Below are positions 12,226-21,869 of a stretch of DNA of 64,000 nt, piece after piece (positions within the stretch are counted from its first letter, which is position 1; each line of letters begins with the position of its first letter). A model generated the notes under the pieces. It had not been told where the DNA came from. It saw only the letters and a program-made list of their open reading frames with translations, and ran no database searches. Made by a program: the position numbers and the translations under genes. Source of the stretch: Pictodentalium vernedei (lineage: Eukaryota; Mollusca; Scaphopoda; Dentaliida; Dentaliidae); assembly GCA_031216915.1 (NCBI GenBank), contig CM062297.1, positions 545,994,971 through 546,058,970 of the forward strand. The letters are read 5' to 3'.

Positions 12226-12780
12226 GACATAGAGCGATAAATTTGGCGAAAGGGTTAAAGGTATCGCATTCATTTGCTTTTCACGTCAGATTGTCATTTA
12301 TTTTGTCTCCAAGTGTCTAATCATATCTGCTTTAATTGTAAAGAGAGTATTTTTAAATGTGGAATATTTGAGGAACATTTGAAAATTTTAATCAGGTTTT
12401 TTAAGGGCGGTATTTGCACCCCGAAGAGAAAGCTAGGATGACATGACCTATTTATTAGAGGAAGGGGTGGGAGTGCTAAAGGCTCAAAACCACCTACAAG
12501 GGGTCTTTAAGACGGGAACTTTATCAAATTAGGGTATTCACGATAAGCCGTTGTTTCCTCCGCGATTGAATACACTCTCGCCACAATATAGCATTAGATG
12601 CTGATGTGGCATTAAGCATTAATGTATATACAAATAAACTGAATATACAGAACGTTCAACGAAAGTTCTTAATGTAGTCTAACTCACAGAACTTGAATCC
12701 CTCACTCCTTTAATATTCTGAATGCCTTTTACACCCTGCACTCTTGTAAAATAGTCAGAAATGTACAAACTAGCCAACTG
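12226..12780. other. Intergenic, nothing recognised
   Basis: AT-rich sequence with no supported ORF, repeat or RNA gene. Confidence 0.5.
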
Positions 12781-13012
12781 GGGGCCAATACTATAACACT
12801 TTTACTGTTGTATTTTTCAGAATTGTATTTCTATTTATGGAAATAACTAATTGAAATGAACCATTAGCAATTTCAAAGATTTGGCAATTTGCCAGTTGGT
12901 AAATTGTCATATCTTTTGAAATGCTAATGGTTCATTTCCGTCATTTATATTCTCTTGTAGAAAATACAATTCGAGAAAATACAATTGTAAAAGTTTTACA
13001 GTATTGGCCCCC
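12781..13012. mobile_element. Inverted-repeat MITE (GGGGCCAATACTATAA type)
   Basis: The left arm starts GGGGCCAATACTATAAC and the right arm ends with its diverged complement (ACAGTATTGGCCCC). The inner arms GAAATGAACCATTAGCAATTT and its complement also pair. A second copy, truncated on the right, is at 41857-42061. Confidence 0.75.
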
Positions 13013-13848
13013 GAAATTGTCTTTAATCACAACCTTAACAAGTTTGAAATGCGATTCCAGGAGAAAAAGATATTTGACCCAGACAAGAGGCTGCCGAGTG
13101 CATGTCTGAATTAAATATCTTTCCTCGAGGGTGAGATTTCCCCATCCCATACCACACCACTCCAGGATGACTTTTCTCCCACCACACCCCCTACATGACG
13201 TCAACGAAATCAAAATAGTGCCCGGGCGATGAAAATTTTTACTATTCTATCAATTACACGTAGCGAAAAATGAATTGTAAAGTCGAAAAAAGCATCGAAA
13301 TGTTCGGTAAATACCAAAGGGTTTTTCTACAAAAACGAACGTTTGTTTGTTTATGCAGACACGATAAGGATATAGTCTGGCGATTATTGAGTATTCAAAT
13401 AGGATGGTACAGTAAATACAAATTGTGTGATGACCGCCAGATCTCTCTCTATAAATGCAAGCATCCTACAGTCTAAAATATACTTTTTATGATACATATA
13501 TGTAAGTATCCACGCATCGCTGCCGTTCTTTTTGTTTTTTTTGTTGTTTTTTTTTTTTTCGTTTTTTTTTGTTTGTTTGTTTTGTAATTTTCTCCGTTTT
13601 TTTTACTCCTATTCTGTCTCTCTCATAAACGACCCCTCATTTTCCCCTTTTCATCATTCTTTTCCCAACTTTACTCTTCAGGAGGCATCAGGAAGACAGC
13701 GAATCTGGCTATGTTGCCTCCTTACAATGTGCATGTTATTTATTATATTATAAAAAAGCAAGATACCATTGTTAATATTTGTGTACCATTATATCTTAGC
13801 TTTGTAACATGTATGTTGTTAAATAAAGAATTCAATTCAATTCAATAC
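13013..13848. other. Intergenic, low-complexity T-rich tract
   Basis: No gene supported. Positions 13530-13620 are a T-rich tract interrupted by G and C; open frames there are compositional. Confidence 0.5.
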
Positions 13849-13985
13849 GGAAGCGTATTTAGGACATGTGTTAAATGTTTTTTCAACTTACAACGACTTT
13901 CTTAGTCGTTATAACGAGTTACCTAAGTCGTTATAACGACTTATAAAAATATTTCACACATGTCCTGAATACGCATCCGTAGGGC
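13849..13985. mobile_element. Inverted-repeat MITE
   Basis: TACGGAAGCGTATTTAGGAC on the left pairs with GTCCTGAATACGCATCCGTA on the right. The centre contains repeated AGTCGTTATAACGA segments that are themselves palindromic. It is about 137 bp and non-coding. Confidence 0.75.
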
Positions 13986-14360
13986 GTAGGATGGTCACGT
14001 GAGGTGGATAAAATGTATGTGTCTCACCCAGATATCTTAATTTGGGGCACGCGTATCTCAATAGGCAGGTGTGTTGGGGAGGATAATTCAGCGGTGACCC
14101 GTGATGTTGTTTAGCCTCGAGCCTGAAAAACTTGATAACCTTTCATTGCGAAAGGGGTTAATACATCGACCGCCAAATTTTGGAAAAAAGACCTCGACCT
14201 GGACCGTATTTCAGGTGGCTTTGATAAGTTTTAAATCACCCTTTGAAATCTGGCCATCAAATCTTGGGATTTGCAAATCAATTTTACCTCGGGAGAAAAC
14301 GCCCCATCAAAGTTCTTAAAACAAAACACACTCCTGTCTGTAGTTTAGTAATAATTATTG
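13986..14360. other. Intergenic, nothing recognised
   Basis: No supported feature. The short plus-strand frame at 14101-14319 has no recognisable motif. Confidence 0.4.
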
Positions 14361-14783
14361 GGGTCCTGCGAAGCTTCGAGCTTCCATTCGATTTCGAATC
14401 TTAAGTTGGTATTCGGTTCGATTCGAAATCGGCTGCCCGATTCATTTTTTTCCTCCGAATTTTTTCCCTGGAATTTCGCTTGGTATCAGTCAACTTAGTC
14501 GTCTCACAAAACGTGCAGCTGAGATAGAAATTGTACATAAATGATGTTGAAAATGAAGACTGAGTGTAATTTCCGCAACATTAACATAAAAAACTTCTGT
14601 ACCCATGCCACCATCCAAGCTAATTGAAGTTTTACTAGTCATAACAACTGCTGAAAGGAAATTTAAAGTTCCCAAGCAATATCGACGATGAGCTCACGAG
14701 TGCTATAGCGGCTAGCCCCGTGCAGTGCCCAGTACAGAATTCTCTCACCCGTTTCTGTATTTGAACAAAACTATTTACTGGGT

Positions 14784-14853
14784 AATATTCCAACTACATC
14801 ATCAAGGCATGCCTTCGACGAAGGCATGCCTTGATGATGTGGTTAGAATATTT
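14784..14853. repeat. 70-bp palindrome, copy 1
   Basis: AATATTCCAACTACATCATC and AAGGCATGCCTTC are followed by a near-perfect complement. The palindrome lies in a 170-bp repeat (14724-14895) that recurs in direct orientation at 16237-16395, and in degenerate form at 8467-8515. Confidence 0.85.
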
Positions 14854-15012
14854 TATCAGCCGGGACATCAAGTTGCCTATATTCTGTCGCCCAGTATGGG
14901 AGCGCGGTGGCTCGGTGGGTAGAGGTGCAGGCTGCAAGCCGAGAAGCCCTCGGTTCGAATCCCACCTGCGGCAACCGCGTTGTGACCTTGGGCAAGACAA
15001 TTCACCCCTTTG

Positions 15013-16007
15013 TCCACGAATCAAATGGTTTTGCGCGCCAAAGGCGCGCAGGGACGATCTGGGGAACAAGACACTTTCGACCCTCAGTGACTGTAGATGA
15101 TTTTGATTGTCTGGGCGTGGCAAAGGAGGAATGTAGAAGGAAGCAGCTTATCCTCTTCTATGTTTTTTGCGGGACTTCTTCTTTGGAGGTGGTTGTGATG
15201 GAGATGAGTTTGTAGAATCTTGTGGTGGAGATGAGTTTGTCGGATCTTGCTGGTTTCTTTTGTTAATGAGTTCTTTAGCCATTCTGGAGATTTAATCCGA
15301 GCGCTTGTCACCATCTATGCATTTTGCCTGGAGCTGATTACACTGCGCCCTCAGTTCCCTTGCTTCTTTTATCAGTGCGGCCAGTGTTGGTTGGTTGGAA
15401 GAGTCTCCCTTGCCCGGGCTGTCCGGAAGCGAAGGAAGCGGGGAGTGAGGGGCGGGAGGTGGCGATAAAGCAACTTCCAGTTCCTCCTCAATCTCCACAG
15501 GGCATTCCACATCCAACTGAGTCGGCTGGGGTGCCGGTAGTTGGTTGGGTGCGCCTGTGGGACTGGGAGGGGAACTGGCGGCTGCCTCCGGAACCTCCAT
15601 CACCTCACTCCTCTCCTTCTTCTTTTCCAGGAAAGCCTCCAAGCGTCGGGCGTCCCTACGCTTGGTTGATGGGATGTTTTTCCTGTTCTTCTTTGGTCTC
15701 TCTTCCTTTTCAGGGCCACCTCCAGACCCCCTCAGGTGAGGACCAGTGTGAGAGGGGTTCCTCTCACAAAAGGTACTACCTCTCCCCGAGGAGTATGGTG
15801 TATTTTTCTCTTCAATGGTGAAGTCCAAAATCAGATGGACGTTCTTGCCCGTTTCCTGGATAGTCCAGGAGATGGGACAAGAGACGCCCAGAGCTGATAT
15901 GGCTTTTTGCAATCTGGCTGGTATTTCCATAGTCAAGTTGTTCACGCTCTGATGTCAGAAGTGTGAAAAAAAGTGTGATGTAAGATGAAAAAAAAATGCC
16001 ACAAACT
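15013..16007 (-). mobile_element. 995-bp unidentified insertion with 8-bp target duplication
   Basis: It is bounded by the 8-bp direct repeat CCCCTTTG (15005-15012 and 16008-16015) and interrupts a SINE cleanly. I see no terminal inverted repeats and no poly-A at either end. It holds one minus-strand ORF that fills most of it, plus a GCGCGCCAAAGGCGCGC hairpin near its left edge (about 15034-15050). An 8-bp duplication would fit hAT-like or some LINE insertions, but neither is proven. Confidence 0.7.
15148..15945 (-). pseudogene. Proline- and lysine-rich ORF of unknown function
   Basis: The frame opens at about 15930 (MEIPARLQKAISALG). A short N-terminal region is followed by Ser/Gly-rich text, a basic KRRDARRLEAFLEKKKE segment, a Pro-rich acidic stretch and a C-terminal coiled-coil-like ELRAQCNQLQAK. 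A TAA at about 15292 ends it, but the same frame continues another 47 codons to a very basic PPPKKKSRKKHRRG tail. That suggests one nonsense mutation in a product of about 260 residues. I do not recognise the family; the composition resembles accessory ORFs of retroelements. It fills the 995-bp insert. Confidence 0.5.
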
Positions 16008-16296
16008 CCCCTTTGCCCACGTGGGGGCACGGTGGCGTTGAGTACTAAAGTGTACCGCACGTCGATGGTGCACTTGTCTTCAACCAATGATAACCCTGCT
16101 TGTGTGGAGTTAGAATGTTGGAGAGCCTGCCAGTTGCTCGCCCTTGCTCGGTGGTTTTCTCCGGGTACTCCGGCTTCCTCCATCCGTAAAACTGTCCTAC
16201 AGATGACCCTGGGTGATGAAATAAAAAAATAAAATAAGTGTCCAGTACAGAATTCTCTCACCCGTTTTTGTTTTTGAACAAAACTGCTTATTGGGT

Positions 16297-16365
16297 AATA
16301 TTCCAAGTACATCATCAAGGTATGCCTTCGAAGAAGGCATGCCTTGATGATGTAGTTGGAATATT
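16297..16365. repeat. 70-bp palindrome, copy 2
   Basis: Second copy of the AATATTCCAAGTACATCATC palindrome, in direct orientation with the one at 14784. The surrounding 160 bp are also shared (14724-14895 versus 16237-16395). Confidence 0.85.
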
Positions 16366-16479
16366 TTATCTGTCGGGACATCAAGTTGCCTGTATTCGAT
16401 TCGAGGTTCGGTTCGATTTCGAATAACAGACTCGATTCGATTCGATTCGATTCGAAAATATGTGATTCGCAGGGACCTA

Positions 16480-16903
16480 AAAATTATAATAATAAATAAT
16501 AATAATTGATTTTGTAAAAGCGTAAAACCACGAAGAATGCCCTAAAACGCTTCACAGAAATAAAATACACTTTTCTGAAAATAAAGAGTCACATGTTTCA
16601 GTTTCCTCTAGGGAGGTTCAGGAGAATGCTCCAGTAAATAAGAAAGTTTTAAGATTTCTTTTGAAGATGTTGATAGTTTCTGAATTTCTGACACTAATAG
16701 GCAATGCATTCCACAATCTTGGACCCACGATGGAGAACACACGATCATTAGCCAGATTAGATCTGCTAAAAGGTATGACTAGTTGAATTTGATCTTTAGA
16801 TCTCAGGCTGCGTGATGGAGTGTATACAGTGATGAGCTCTTGCAGGTAAACTGGAGCCAGTTTGTGGATACATTTGAATACTAAGATCAATATTTTGAAA
16901 TTA
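16480..16903 (-). mobile_element. LINE, C-terminal RT segment and 3' end (left half)
   Basis: The minus strand from 16903 to 16618 encodes the typical LINE C-terminal tail, including FKCIHKLAPVYLQELI and GPRLWNALPISVR, and stops at about 16618. The 3' UTR ends in an ATTATTATT-like tail near 16480. The upstream half of the same ORF is at 36083-36345. Its last codons and the first codons here join across the target site ATTCTC, so the Polinton split one LINE. Confidence 0.85.
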
Positions 16904-16909
16904 ATTCTC
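16904..16909. repeat. Polinton target-site duplication (left)
   Basis: ATTCTC directly precedes the element's first base. It is matched by ATTCTC at 36077-36082. A 6-bp duplication is the Polinton/Maverick hallmark. Confidence 0.92.
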
Positions 16910-17520
16910 AGTAGGTAATATTTGAGAGTTTACGACCACTTGTACATGTACGTGTACAAACATACGCACACGATGCGTTCAGCAACGTGGAATTCAGTGT
17001 TAAATCACACGCTTGTTCACAAAAACTGTACTTGGTCTTGAATCCCCCCCCATGTACAGTTGCGACTCCTAGATCGCGCTTTTAACGTTCAAATACTCGT
17101 GGTGAACGCGCATTTTTTAAAAAAGGGTGAAATTGTACAGTTCACTTTTATCTTGTACGTAATTTTTCGTCGACGTTCCAATCGCAGATTAGACCATCGA
17201 TCCATCGTCGGCGAACGCGATCAAAAGCAAAAGATTCTGGGTCATCATCAAAAAACAGTTTTGGGGACTCTAGACCAGCGGTCCAGAACCCGCAATTGCG
17301 TTGGGACAGATGGTCTAGAACCTGCAATTGTTTTGAGGCGGTGGGTTTTTTTTTCTCCCATTTATGACATTATTAGGAGAATTCCTCCACTATGAGAAAT
17401 TCTCAAAAAAAAAAAAAAAACACTCAGCTGATCGAGCGATCGGATCGCTCGATTCTCGTAATAAAACTCGATCTGAACGAAGAGTGTTGTTGTCGTCGGT
17501 GTGTGTTTGAAATTCGCGAG
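16910..17520 (+). repeat. Polinton left terminal inverted repeat
   Basis: About 611 bp. It matches the reverse complement of 35448-36076 with few differences. The clearest one is a C-tract of 8 at 17045-17052 against a much longer G-tract in the right copy. The inner edge is at AAATTCGCGAG. Confidence 0.93.
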
Positions 17521-17543
17521 CCCGCTGTCACGTTTTTGATTGA

Positions 17544-17552
17544 TATATATAG
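17544..17552 (+). promoter_or_regulatory. TATA-like promoter of first plus-strand gene
   Basis: TATATATAGGGGAGA lies about 95 bp before the ATG at 17643. The same TATATATA-A-AGAGA pattern stands before several other genes of the element. Confidence 0.5.
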
Positions 17553-17642
17553 GGGAGAAAAAAAATATATAAATAAATAGTTATTTAGAAAATTAAATAT
17601 ATCAAATCGAATAGATAATAATAAAAAAAAAATACATAAATC

Positions 17643-18017
17643 ATGAGCGATTCTCAGACTATTAGAGCGAGGTTTCTTTTAAACATGCTGATGAGAGCAT
17701 ACGCAATCTGCGTGAACGAACAACTACGTCCCATCTTGTTAGAACGATGCGTCGGATGTCGGGATCATCTACACTTCGATCACGAGAATCATTCGTGTCT
17801 GACGATGGAAAGGGAAGATATGGTCGTCATGTATTTCGAACCGGCGTTCGAACGCGTTAAATTGAACGATGTGATCACGTTTTGGAAGAGATTAGTCTTC
17901 TGTAAGAATCGAGACAGGCCCACAGATTCGGAAGAACTGAAATTGGCGCGTAGAAGTTTGACTTTAGAAGACAAGGGATGCATCAAGAAATTATTGCTGA
18001 ACGAAGCATACGTCTAA
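17643..18017 (+). CDS. Small Cys/His-containing protein, unknown role
   Basis: This is an intact 124-residue ORF, the first gene inside the left repeat. A cluster of potential metal ligands occurs around residues 36-52 (RCVGCRDHLHFDHENHSC). The C-terminal half is charged and looks alpha-helical, with no signal peptide or membrane segment. I recognise no named domain. Its place just inside the repeat and its intact frame suggest a real gene, perhaps an early or regulatory one, but that is inference. A TATA-like motif precedes it. Confidence 0.7.
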   Translation: MSDSQTIRARFLLNMLMRAYAICVNEQLRPILLERCVGCRDHLHFDHENHSCLTMEREDMVVMYFEPAFERVKLNDVITFWKRLVFCKNRDRPTDSEELKLARRSLTLEDKGCIKKLLLNEAYV

Positions 18018-18137
18018 GTTTTTTTTTCGTTGATATAAAAATAAGGGAGAGTAGAAAATAAAAAAAAAAAAAAAATAATACACACATAAATTTTTTTTTT
18101 TATCTAATATTAGAAAGAAAGAAAAAAACAACATAAA

Positions 18138-18761
18138 ATGAGAACCAGAAATAAATTGTATCCGACGTTAGTGGATGATGAGGACGAGAAGCTGAACGGC
18201 GTTTTGCCGACGGTGCCGTCGCTAGAAGAAAGAGAAAGAGGAGAGAGGTATCGCATCGATCAAATCAGTAGAATCCAATTGTATCTGACTCGAGAGAGAG
18301 ATTCTCGTCGTTCCCTCAAGAAGTAGTATTCGCGCTTCGTGAAATTCGTCAACGTGATCGACACGACACTCATCACGATTTCCATGGGTTTACACGCGGC
18401 CGGCATCGGATTGTTGTCGACCGCGGTCGGCATTCTGATCGTGCTGACCATAGAAGGAGTGGCTCTCGCCGCCGGATTGTTTAGCACGGTCGGAAACTTT
18501 TTGAGTAGGGAATTATATTTGAAGGCGAGGATACACGACAAGATTCGCGTCTTGGCCGACTCCAAGATCGACACGATATCCGAAATGATCTCTATGGCGT
18601 TGAAAGACGGTAGGATATCGGACGGAGAATACTTCGCGATATTGAGCGAGAAAACGAAATACGATGCCATGAAAGAAGCCGTGAGAATCAAGACTCGTCA
18701 GATCATCAAGGAAGAGATGAAGGATTCTCTCATGGAAAAGGGGAGGAAAGAGGCCAGGTAG
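18138..18761 (+). pseudogene. Two-helix membrane virion-type protein, interrupted by TAG
   Basis: One reading frame of about 207 codons is split by a TAG at 18324-18326; both parts share the frame. The N-terminal part has LYPTL and a coiled-coil-like, Arg-rich region (EERERGERYRIDQISRIQ). The part after the stop has two hydrophobic segments with small residues (TLITISMGLHAAGIGLLSTA and IEGVALAAGLFSTVGNFLS). A charged helical C-terminus follows. This layout is recurrent in animal Polinton-like elements, where its role is unproven. A membrane or virion role is my inference. The stop is probably a point mutation. Confidence 0.7.
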
Positions 18762-18912
18762 GACTTCAGTAAGATGATAGAACTCAAGAGCAGCGACTGA
18801 AAAAAAAAAAAATATATATATATATATAATAAGAACAGAATTTAAAAAAAAAAAATATTAACTTTACATATAAAATAAAAAAAACGAAATTAATTTAAAT
18901 AACTCTTAAAAA

Positions 18913-20244
18913 ATGTATTGCGTAAAGTGTAAGAAAGTTACCGAGACAAGTAATTCTAGAGAAGTGCGAACTAAAAACGACAGATGGATGCTTCGTGGAA
19001 TTTGCGACGTGTGTGGTTCTGTCAAGACTTAATTCGTCAAACAAAAGAATGCGAGCAAAGGTAAAGGCATCATGAATAAAATGATCAACAATCTACCTTT
19101 CGAAATGCATCTGCCCGGTCACAGTTTCACGGGACCCGGAACGAAATTGAACAAGAGACTCAACGCCGATCTGACTCCCAAATCTTGGAGCAAACCCGTG
19201 AATAGGGTGGACGCGGCCACATACGATCATGATCTGTGCTACGCCGGACATCCCGACACCAAGACTCCCAACGACGTCTGTGATAAAAACATGTTTAGCA
19301 GATTGAGAGACATATCGAATCCAACCAGGAGAGAGAAGATGGAACGTTCGCTGGTCGGCAATCTGATCAGTGCGAAACGTCGATTCGGATGGGGCGTTAA
19401 AAAAAAAAGCGCATCTGAAAAGAAGAAGAAGAAACGATTATTGACAAGCGAATTGGCCGAGGAGTTACACAAACCCATAGTGCGTAAATTTCGAAAGAGA
19501 AGGGTGTTCGTGAAGGGTCTGGATGACATTTGGTCTGCCGACTTGGTCGACATGAGATCGTTTTCGAGGTGGAACGAGGGCGTCAAATATCTATTGACGG
19601 TCATCGACGTGTTTTCCAAATACGGTTGGATCAGAGCTTTGAAGAATAAATTGGGACCTTCCATCGCCGAGGCTCTGAAGAGCGTGTTCGACTCGTCTTC
19701 TCAAAAACCGAGTAAATTGTGGGTGGACAAGGGAAAGGAATTCTACAACAAGGACGTTCGTCGATTGGTAGACCTCTACTCGATCGAAAACGAAGAGAAA
19801 GCCAGCATGGTGGAATGTTGGAATCGAACGATGAAGGAGAAGATGCACAGATACTTCACGGCGAATTCGACCAAGAAATACATATATGCTCTGAACGGTC
19901 TGGTCAAAGATTACAACAACACGCGACACAGATCGATCAAGATGACTCCCGCGGAAGCTAGCGATCCTCGAAACGAAAAACGGGTCTACGCGAATCTATA
20001 TCCCGAGAGATCTAAGATCAGGAAGAAGTCTAGAACGCCGAAATTTGCGGTCGGCGATCGAGTGAGAATCTACGCTTATAAGAAGCACTTCGAAAAGGGT
20101 TATACTCCTCAATGGACCTCGGAAATCTTTGAGATCATCAAAGTATTTCACACCGATCCGGTGACTTACGAAATCGAAGCTTTGGATGGAGAAGAGATCA
20201 TCAGAAAGTTTTACGAACAACAATTACAGAAGACGAAGTTTTGA
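18913..20244 (+). pseudogene. Zn-ribbon + phospholipase A2 + integrase fusion, interrupted by TAA
   Basis: A single frame runs from ATG 18913 to 20244 with one TAA at 19030-19032. The first 39 codons form a zinc ribbon with two CxxC pairs. After the stop, counting from the ATG at 19072, comes a parvovirus-VP1-like PLA2 domain: a calcium-loop GPGT at residues 21-24 and a catalytic HDLCY at 53-57. A Lys-rich linker (110-122) leads into a retroviral-type integrase core with D157 (ADLVDM), D219 (WVDKGKEF) and E248 (VECWNRTMKE), then a C-terminal SH3/chromo-like region. PLA2 domains of this kind let virions cross membranes; the integrase inserts the element. The stop separates the zinc ribbon from an otherwise complete 390-residue ORF that has its own ATG. 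Confidence 0.85.
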
Positions 20245-20301
20245 TGAAGAACACAAATTTTTTTTTATTTACTCTCTTTGACATTTTCTTGTTTACACAC
20301 A

Positions 20302-20316
20302 TATATATATAAGAGA
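20302..20316 (+). promoter_or_regulatory. TATA-like promoter of capsid gene
   Basis: A TATATATATAAGAGAG-type motif lies about 95 bp before the ATG at 20411, in an A/T-rich spacer after the integrase stop. Confidence 0.5.
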
Positions 20317-20410
20317 GAAAAAAAAATAATAATAAAAAATAATTAAAAACTATTTTTTAGATAAAGAAAGCAAGTGAATTAATAAACAAAAAATCTAAAA
20401 ATCCTTTAAA

Positions 20411-21665
20411 ATGACAAATATACTAGATATAGCACAAAGCATAGTGAAAGATGAAAGTATTCAAGAATATGAGGTTCACGAATACGAACCGGTAACCGGA
20501 ACGAGTTTGAACAATGCGGGAGAGATAAGAATCAACGTCGAAACTCAAGATCTATTCGTACATCCTAGCGAGAGTTACATAGTGGTGCAGGGACGTCTCA
20601 CCAAGGAAGATGGGAGCAACTATGCCGACGACGACACGGTTACTCTTGCCAATAATGGCATCATGCATCTATTCAGTAACATAAAATACATGCTATCCGG
20701 ACAAGAGATAGAATCTGTTTTTCATCCCGGTCAGGCCACCATGATGTTCGGACTCTTGACGTATCCTGATGATTTTCGAAATCCAGATGACTTAATCAGT
20801 TGTGGGTGAAAGACACCGTAGGCCCTGCTAGCGCAGGCGCCGCCACGATATTCGACTACGTCGTCAAGACGTCCAGACCTAAAGGAACGTTTTCGTTCAG
20901 GATACCTTTGAAACACATCTCTGGATTCGCAGACGATTACAACAGGATCATGTACGGATTCAAACACAATCTGACGTTGATTCGAAAAGGAAACTCCCCG
21001 AGACCGATGCGGGTAAGATAAGTCTACACAAGATATCATGGTTCGTTCTGCACATGGAGCCTTCAATCGATGAGAAAGCGCGTCTCTACAAGATTATAGA
21101 ATCCAAGAGTAAATTACCCGTGGGATTTAGAATGAGACAGTGCGACACGGCTAGCATTCCTCCCTCCACGAATCACTTTGATTGGAGATTGACGGTGAAA
21201 TCCGCTTCCGAGAGACCGCATTTTATCGTGGTTGCATTTCAGACCGATAGGGACGGGTCTCAGGAAAAGAATGCGTCGCTGTTCGATCACTGCCATTTGA
21301 GAAACATGCAAGTGTTTCTGAACGCCACGAGATATCCAGCAATCGATTACAATGCGTCGTTCGACAAGAACGATTTCTCCAGACTGTACGGTGATGCCAC
21401 TGATTTTAGAAAGAAGTATCACGGTCTAGACGAATTGATGAGCAATCCCAACATATCTCCCGGCGAATACAAGTCGATGTATCCCATGTTCGTGTTCGAC
21501 GTCAGTAAACAGAGTGAACGACTCAAGACTAGCGTGTTAGACATTCAGATCAAGATGCAATTCGATAGGAACGTGCCAAGAAAAACCGAAGCCTTCGCCC
21601 TGGTCCTGTCGGACAGAAAATTACAATTCGAATCGGATGGAAATAAGATGTCGATCATTCGATGA
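20411..21665 (+). pseudogene. Major capsid-type protein, two frameshifts
   Basis: Three overlapping frames together cover about 418 codons of one protein. The N-terminal part (20411 to about 20790) has the conserved HEYEP and QDLFVHPSESYIVVQGRL segments. The reading frame then shifts near 20785-20795 and again near 20990-21008. Each shift fits the loss of a single base. The C-terminal part (to 21665) is open and has FDHCHLRNMQVFLNATRYP and a final SDRKLQFESDG. This family is widespread in animal Polinton-like elements. Its length and beta-rich look fit a double-jelly-roll capsid, but that assignment rests on family knowledge and inference, not on a visible catalytic motif. It lies directly after the integrase gene. 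Confidence 0.75.
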
Positions 21666-21764
21666 GAGATGAGTGTGTGAAAAAAAAAAAATAAAAAACA
21701 AAAAAAAATAAAAAAGTAATGAGTCATTATTAAAAACAAAAAAAAACAAAAAAAATAAATAAAA

Positions 21765-21812
21765 GTAATGTGATCTAGAGAGATTGAACATCTCTCTATA
21801 TCTCATTACTTT
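21765..21812. terminator. Hairpin between convergent capsid and fibre genes
   Basis: AGTAATG...TAGAGAGAT, then a short loop, then ATCTCTCTA...CATTACT, flanked by A-rich and T-rich runs. It sits between two convergent genes (stops at 21665 and 21870). A similar AGTAATGAGATC/GATCTCAT hairpin marks the other convergent junction at 30041-30066. Its function as a terminator or 3'-end processing signal is inferred. Confidence 0.55.
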
Positions 21813-21869
21813 TTTTTTGTTTTTAATAATCACACATTATTTTTTTTTAATTCATTATTTTCCACGCGT

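Larger units (their letters stand above)
14893..16235 (+). mobile_element. tRNA-derived SINE, split by an insertion
   Basis: The head at 14897-14965 looks like a tRNA-derived Pol III promoter: an A-box-like TGGCTCGGTGGGTAG and a B box GGTTCGAATCC. It continues with the family sequence CCTTGGGCAAGACA up to CCCCTTTG at 15005-15012. The body resumes after a second CCCCTTTG at 16008-16015, and it ends in an A/T-rich tail near 16230. Joining the two sides restores the order seen at 51862-52223, so 15013-16007 is an insertion into this SINE. Confidence 0.8.
14362..16478. mobile_element. hAT-like GATTC-ended element with nested insertions
   Basis: The left end (GGGTCCTGCGAAGCTTCGAG) and the right end (complement of GGTCCCTGCGAATC at about 16478) are inverted and both rich in TTCGATTCG. 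Nested inside are two palindromic repeats (14724-14895 and 16237-16395), a SINE between them, and a 995-bp insert within the SINE. At 16478 it abuts the 3' end of the LINE split by the Polinton. Confidence 0.45.

Noticed and set aside
13530..13755. T-rich ORF with many Phe residues
   Set aside because: Compositional artefact of a poly-T tract.
15324..15821. 165-residue plus-strand ORF
   Set aside because: It lies opposite the Pro/Lys-rich minus-strand ORF, which has the more protein-like sequence and continues in frame past its stop; the plus frame is a shadow.
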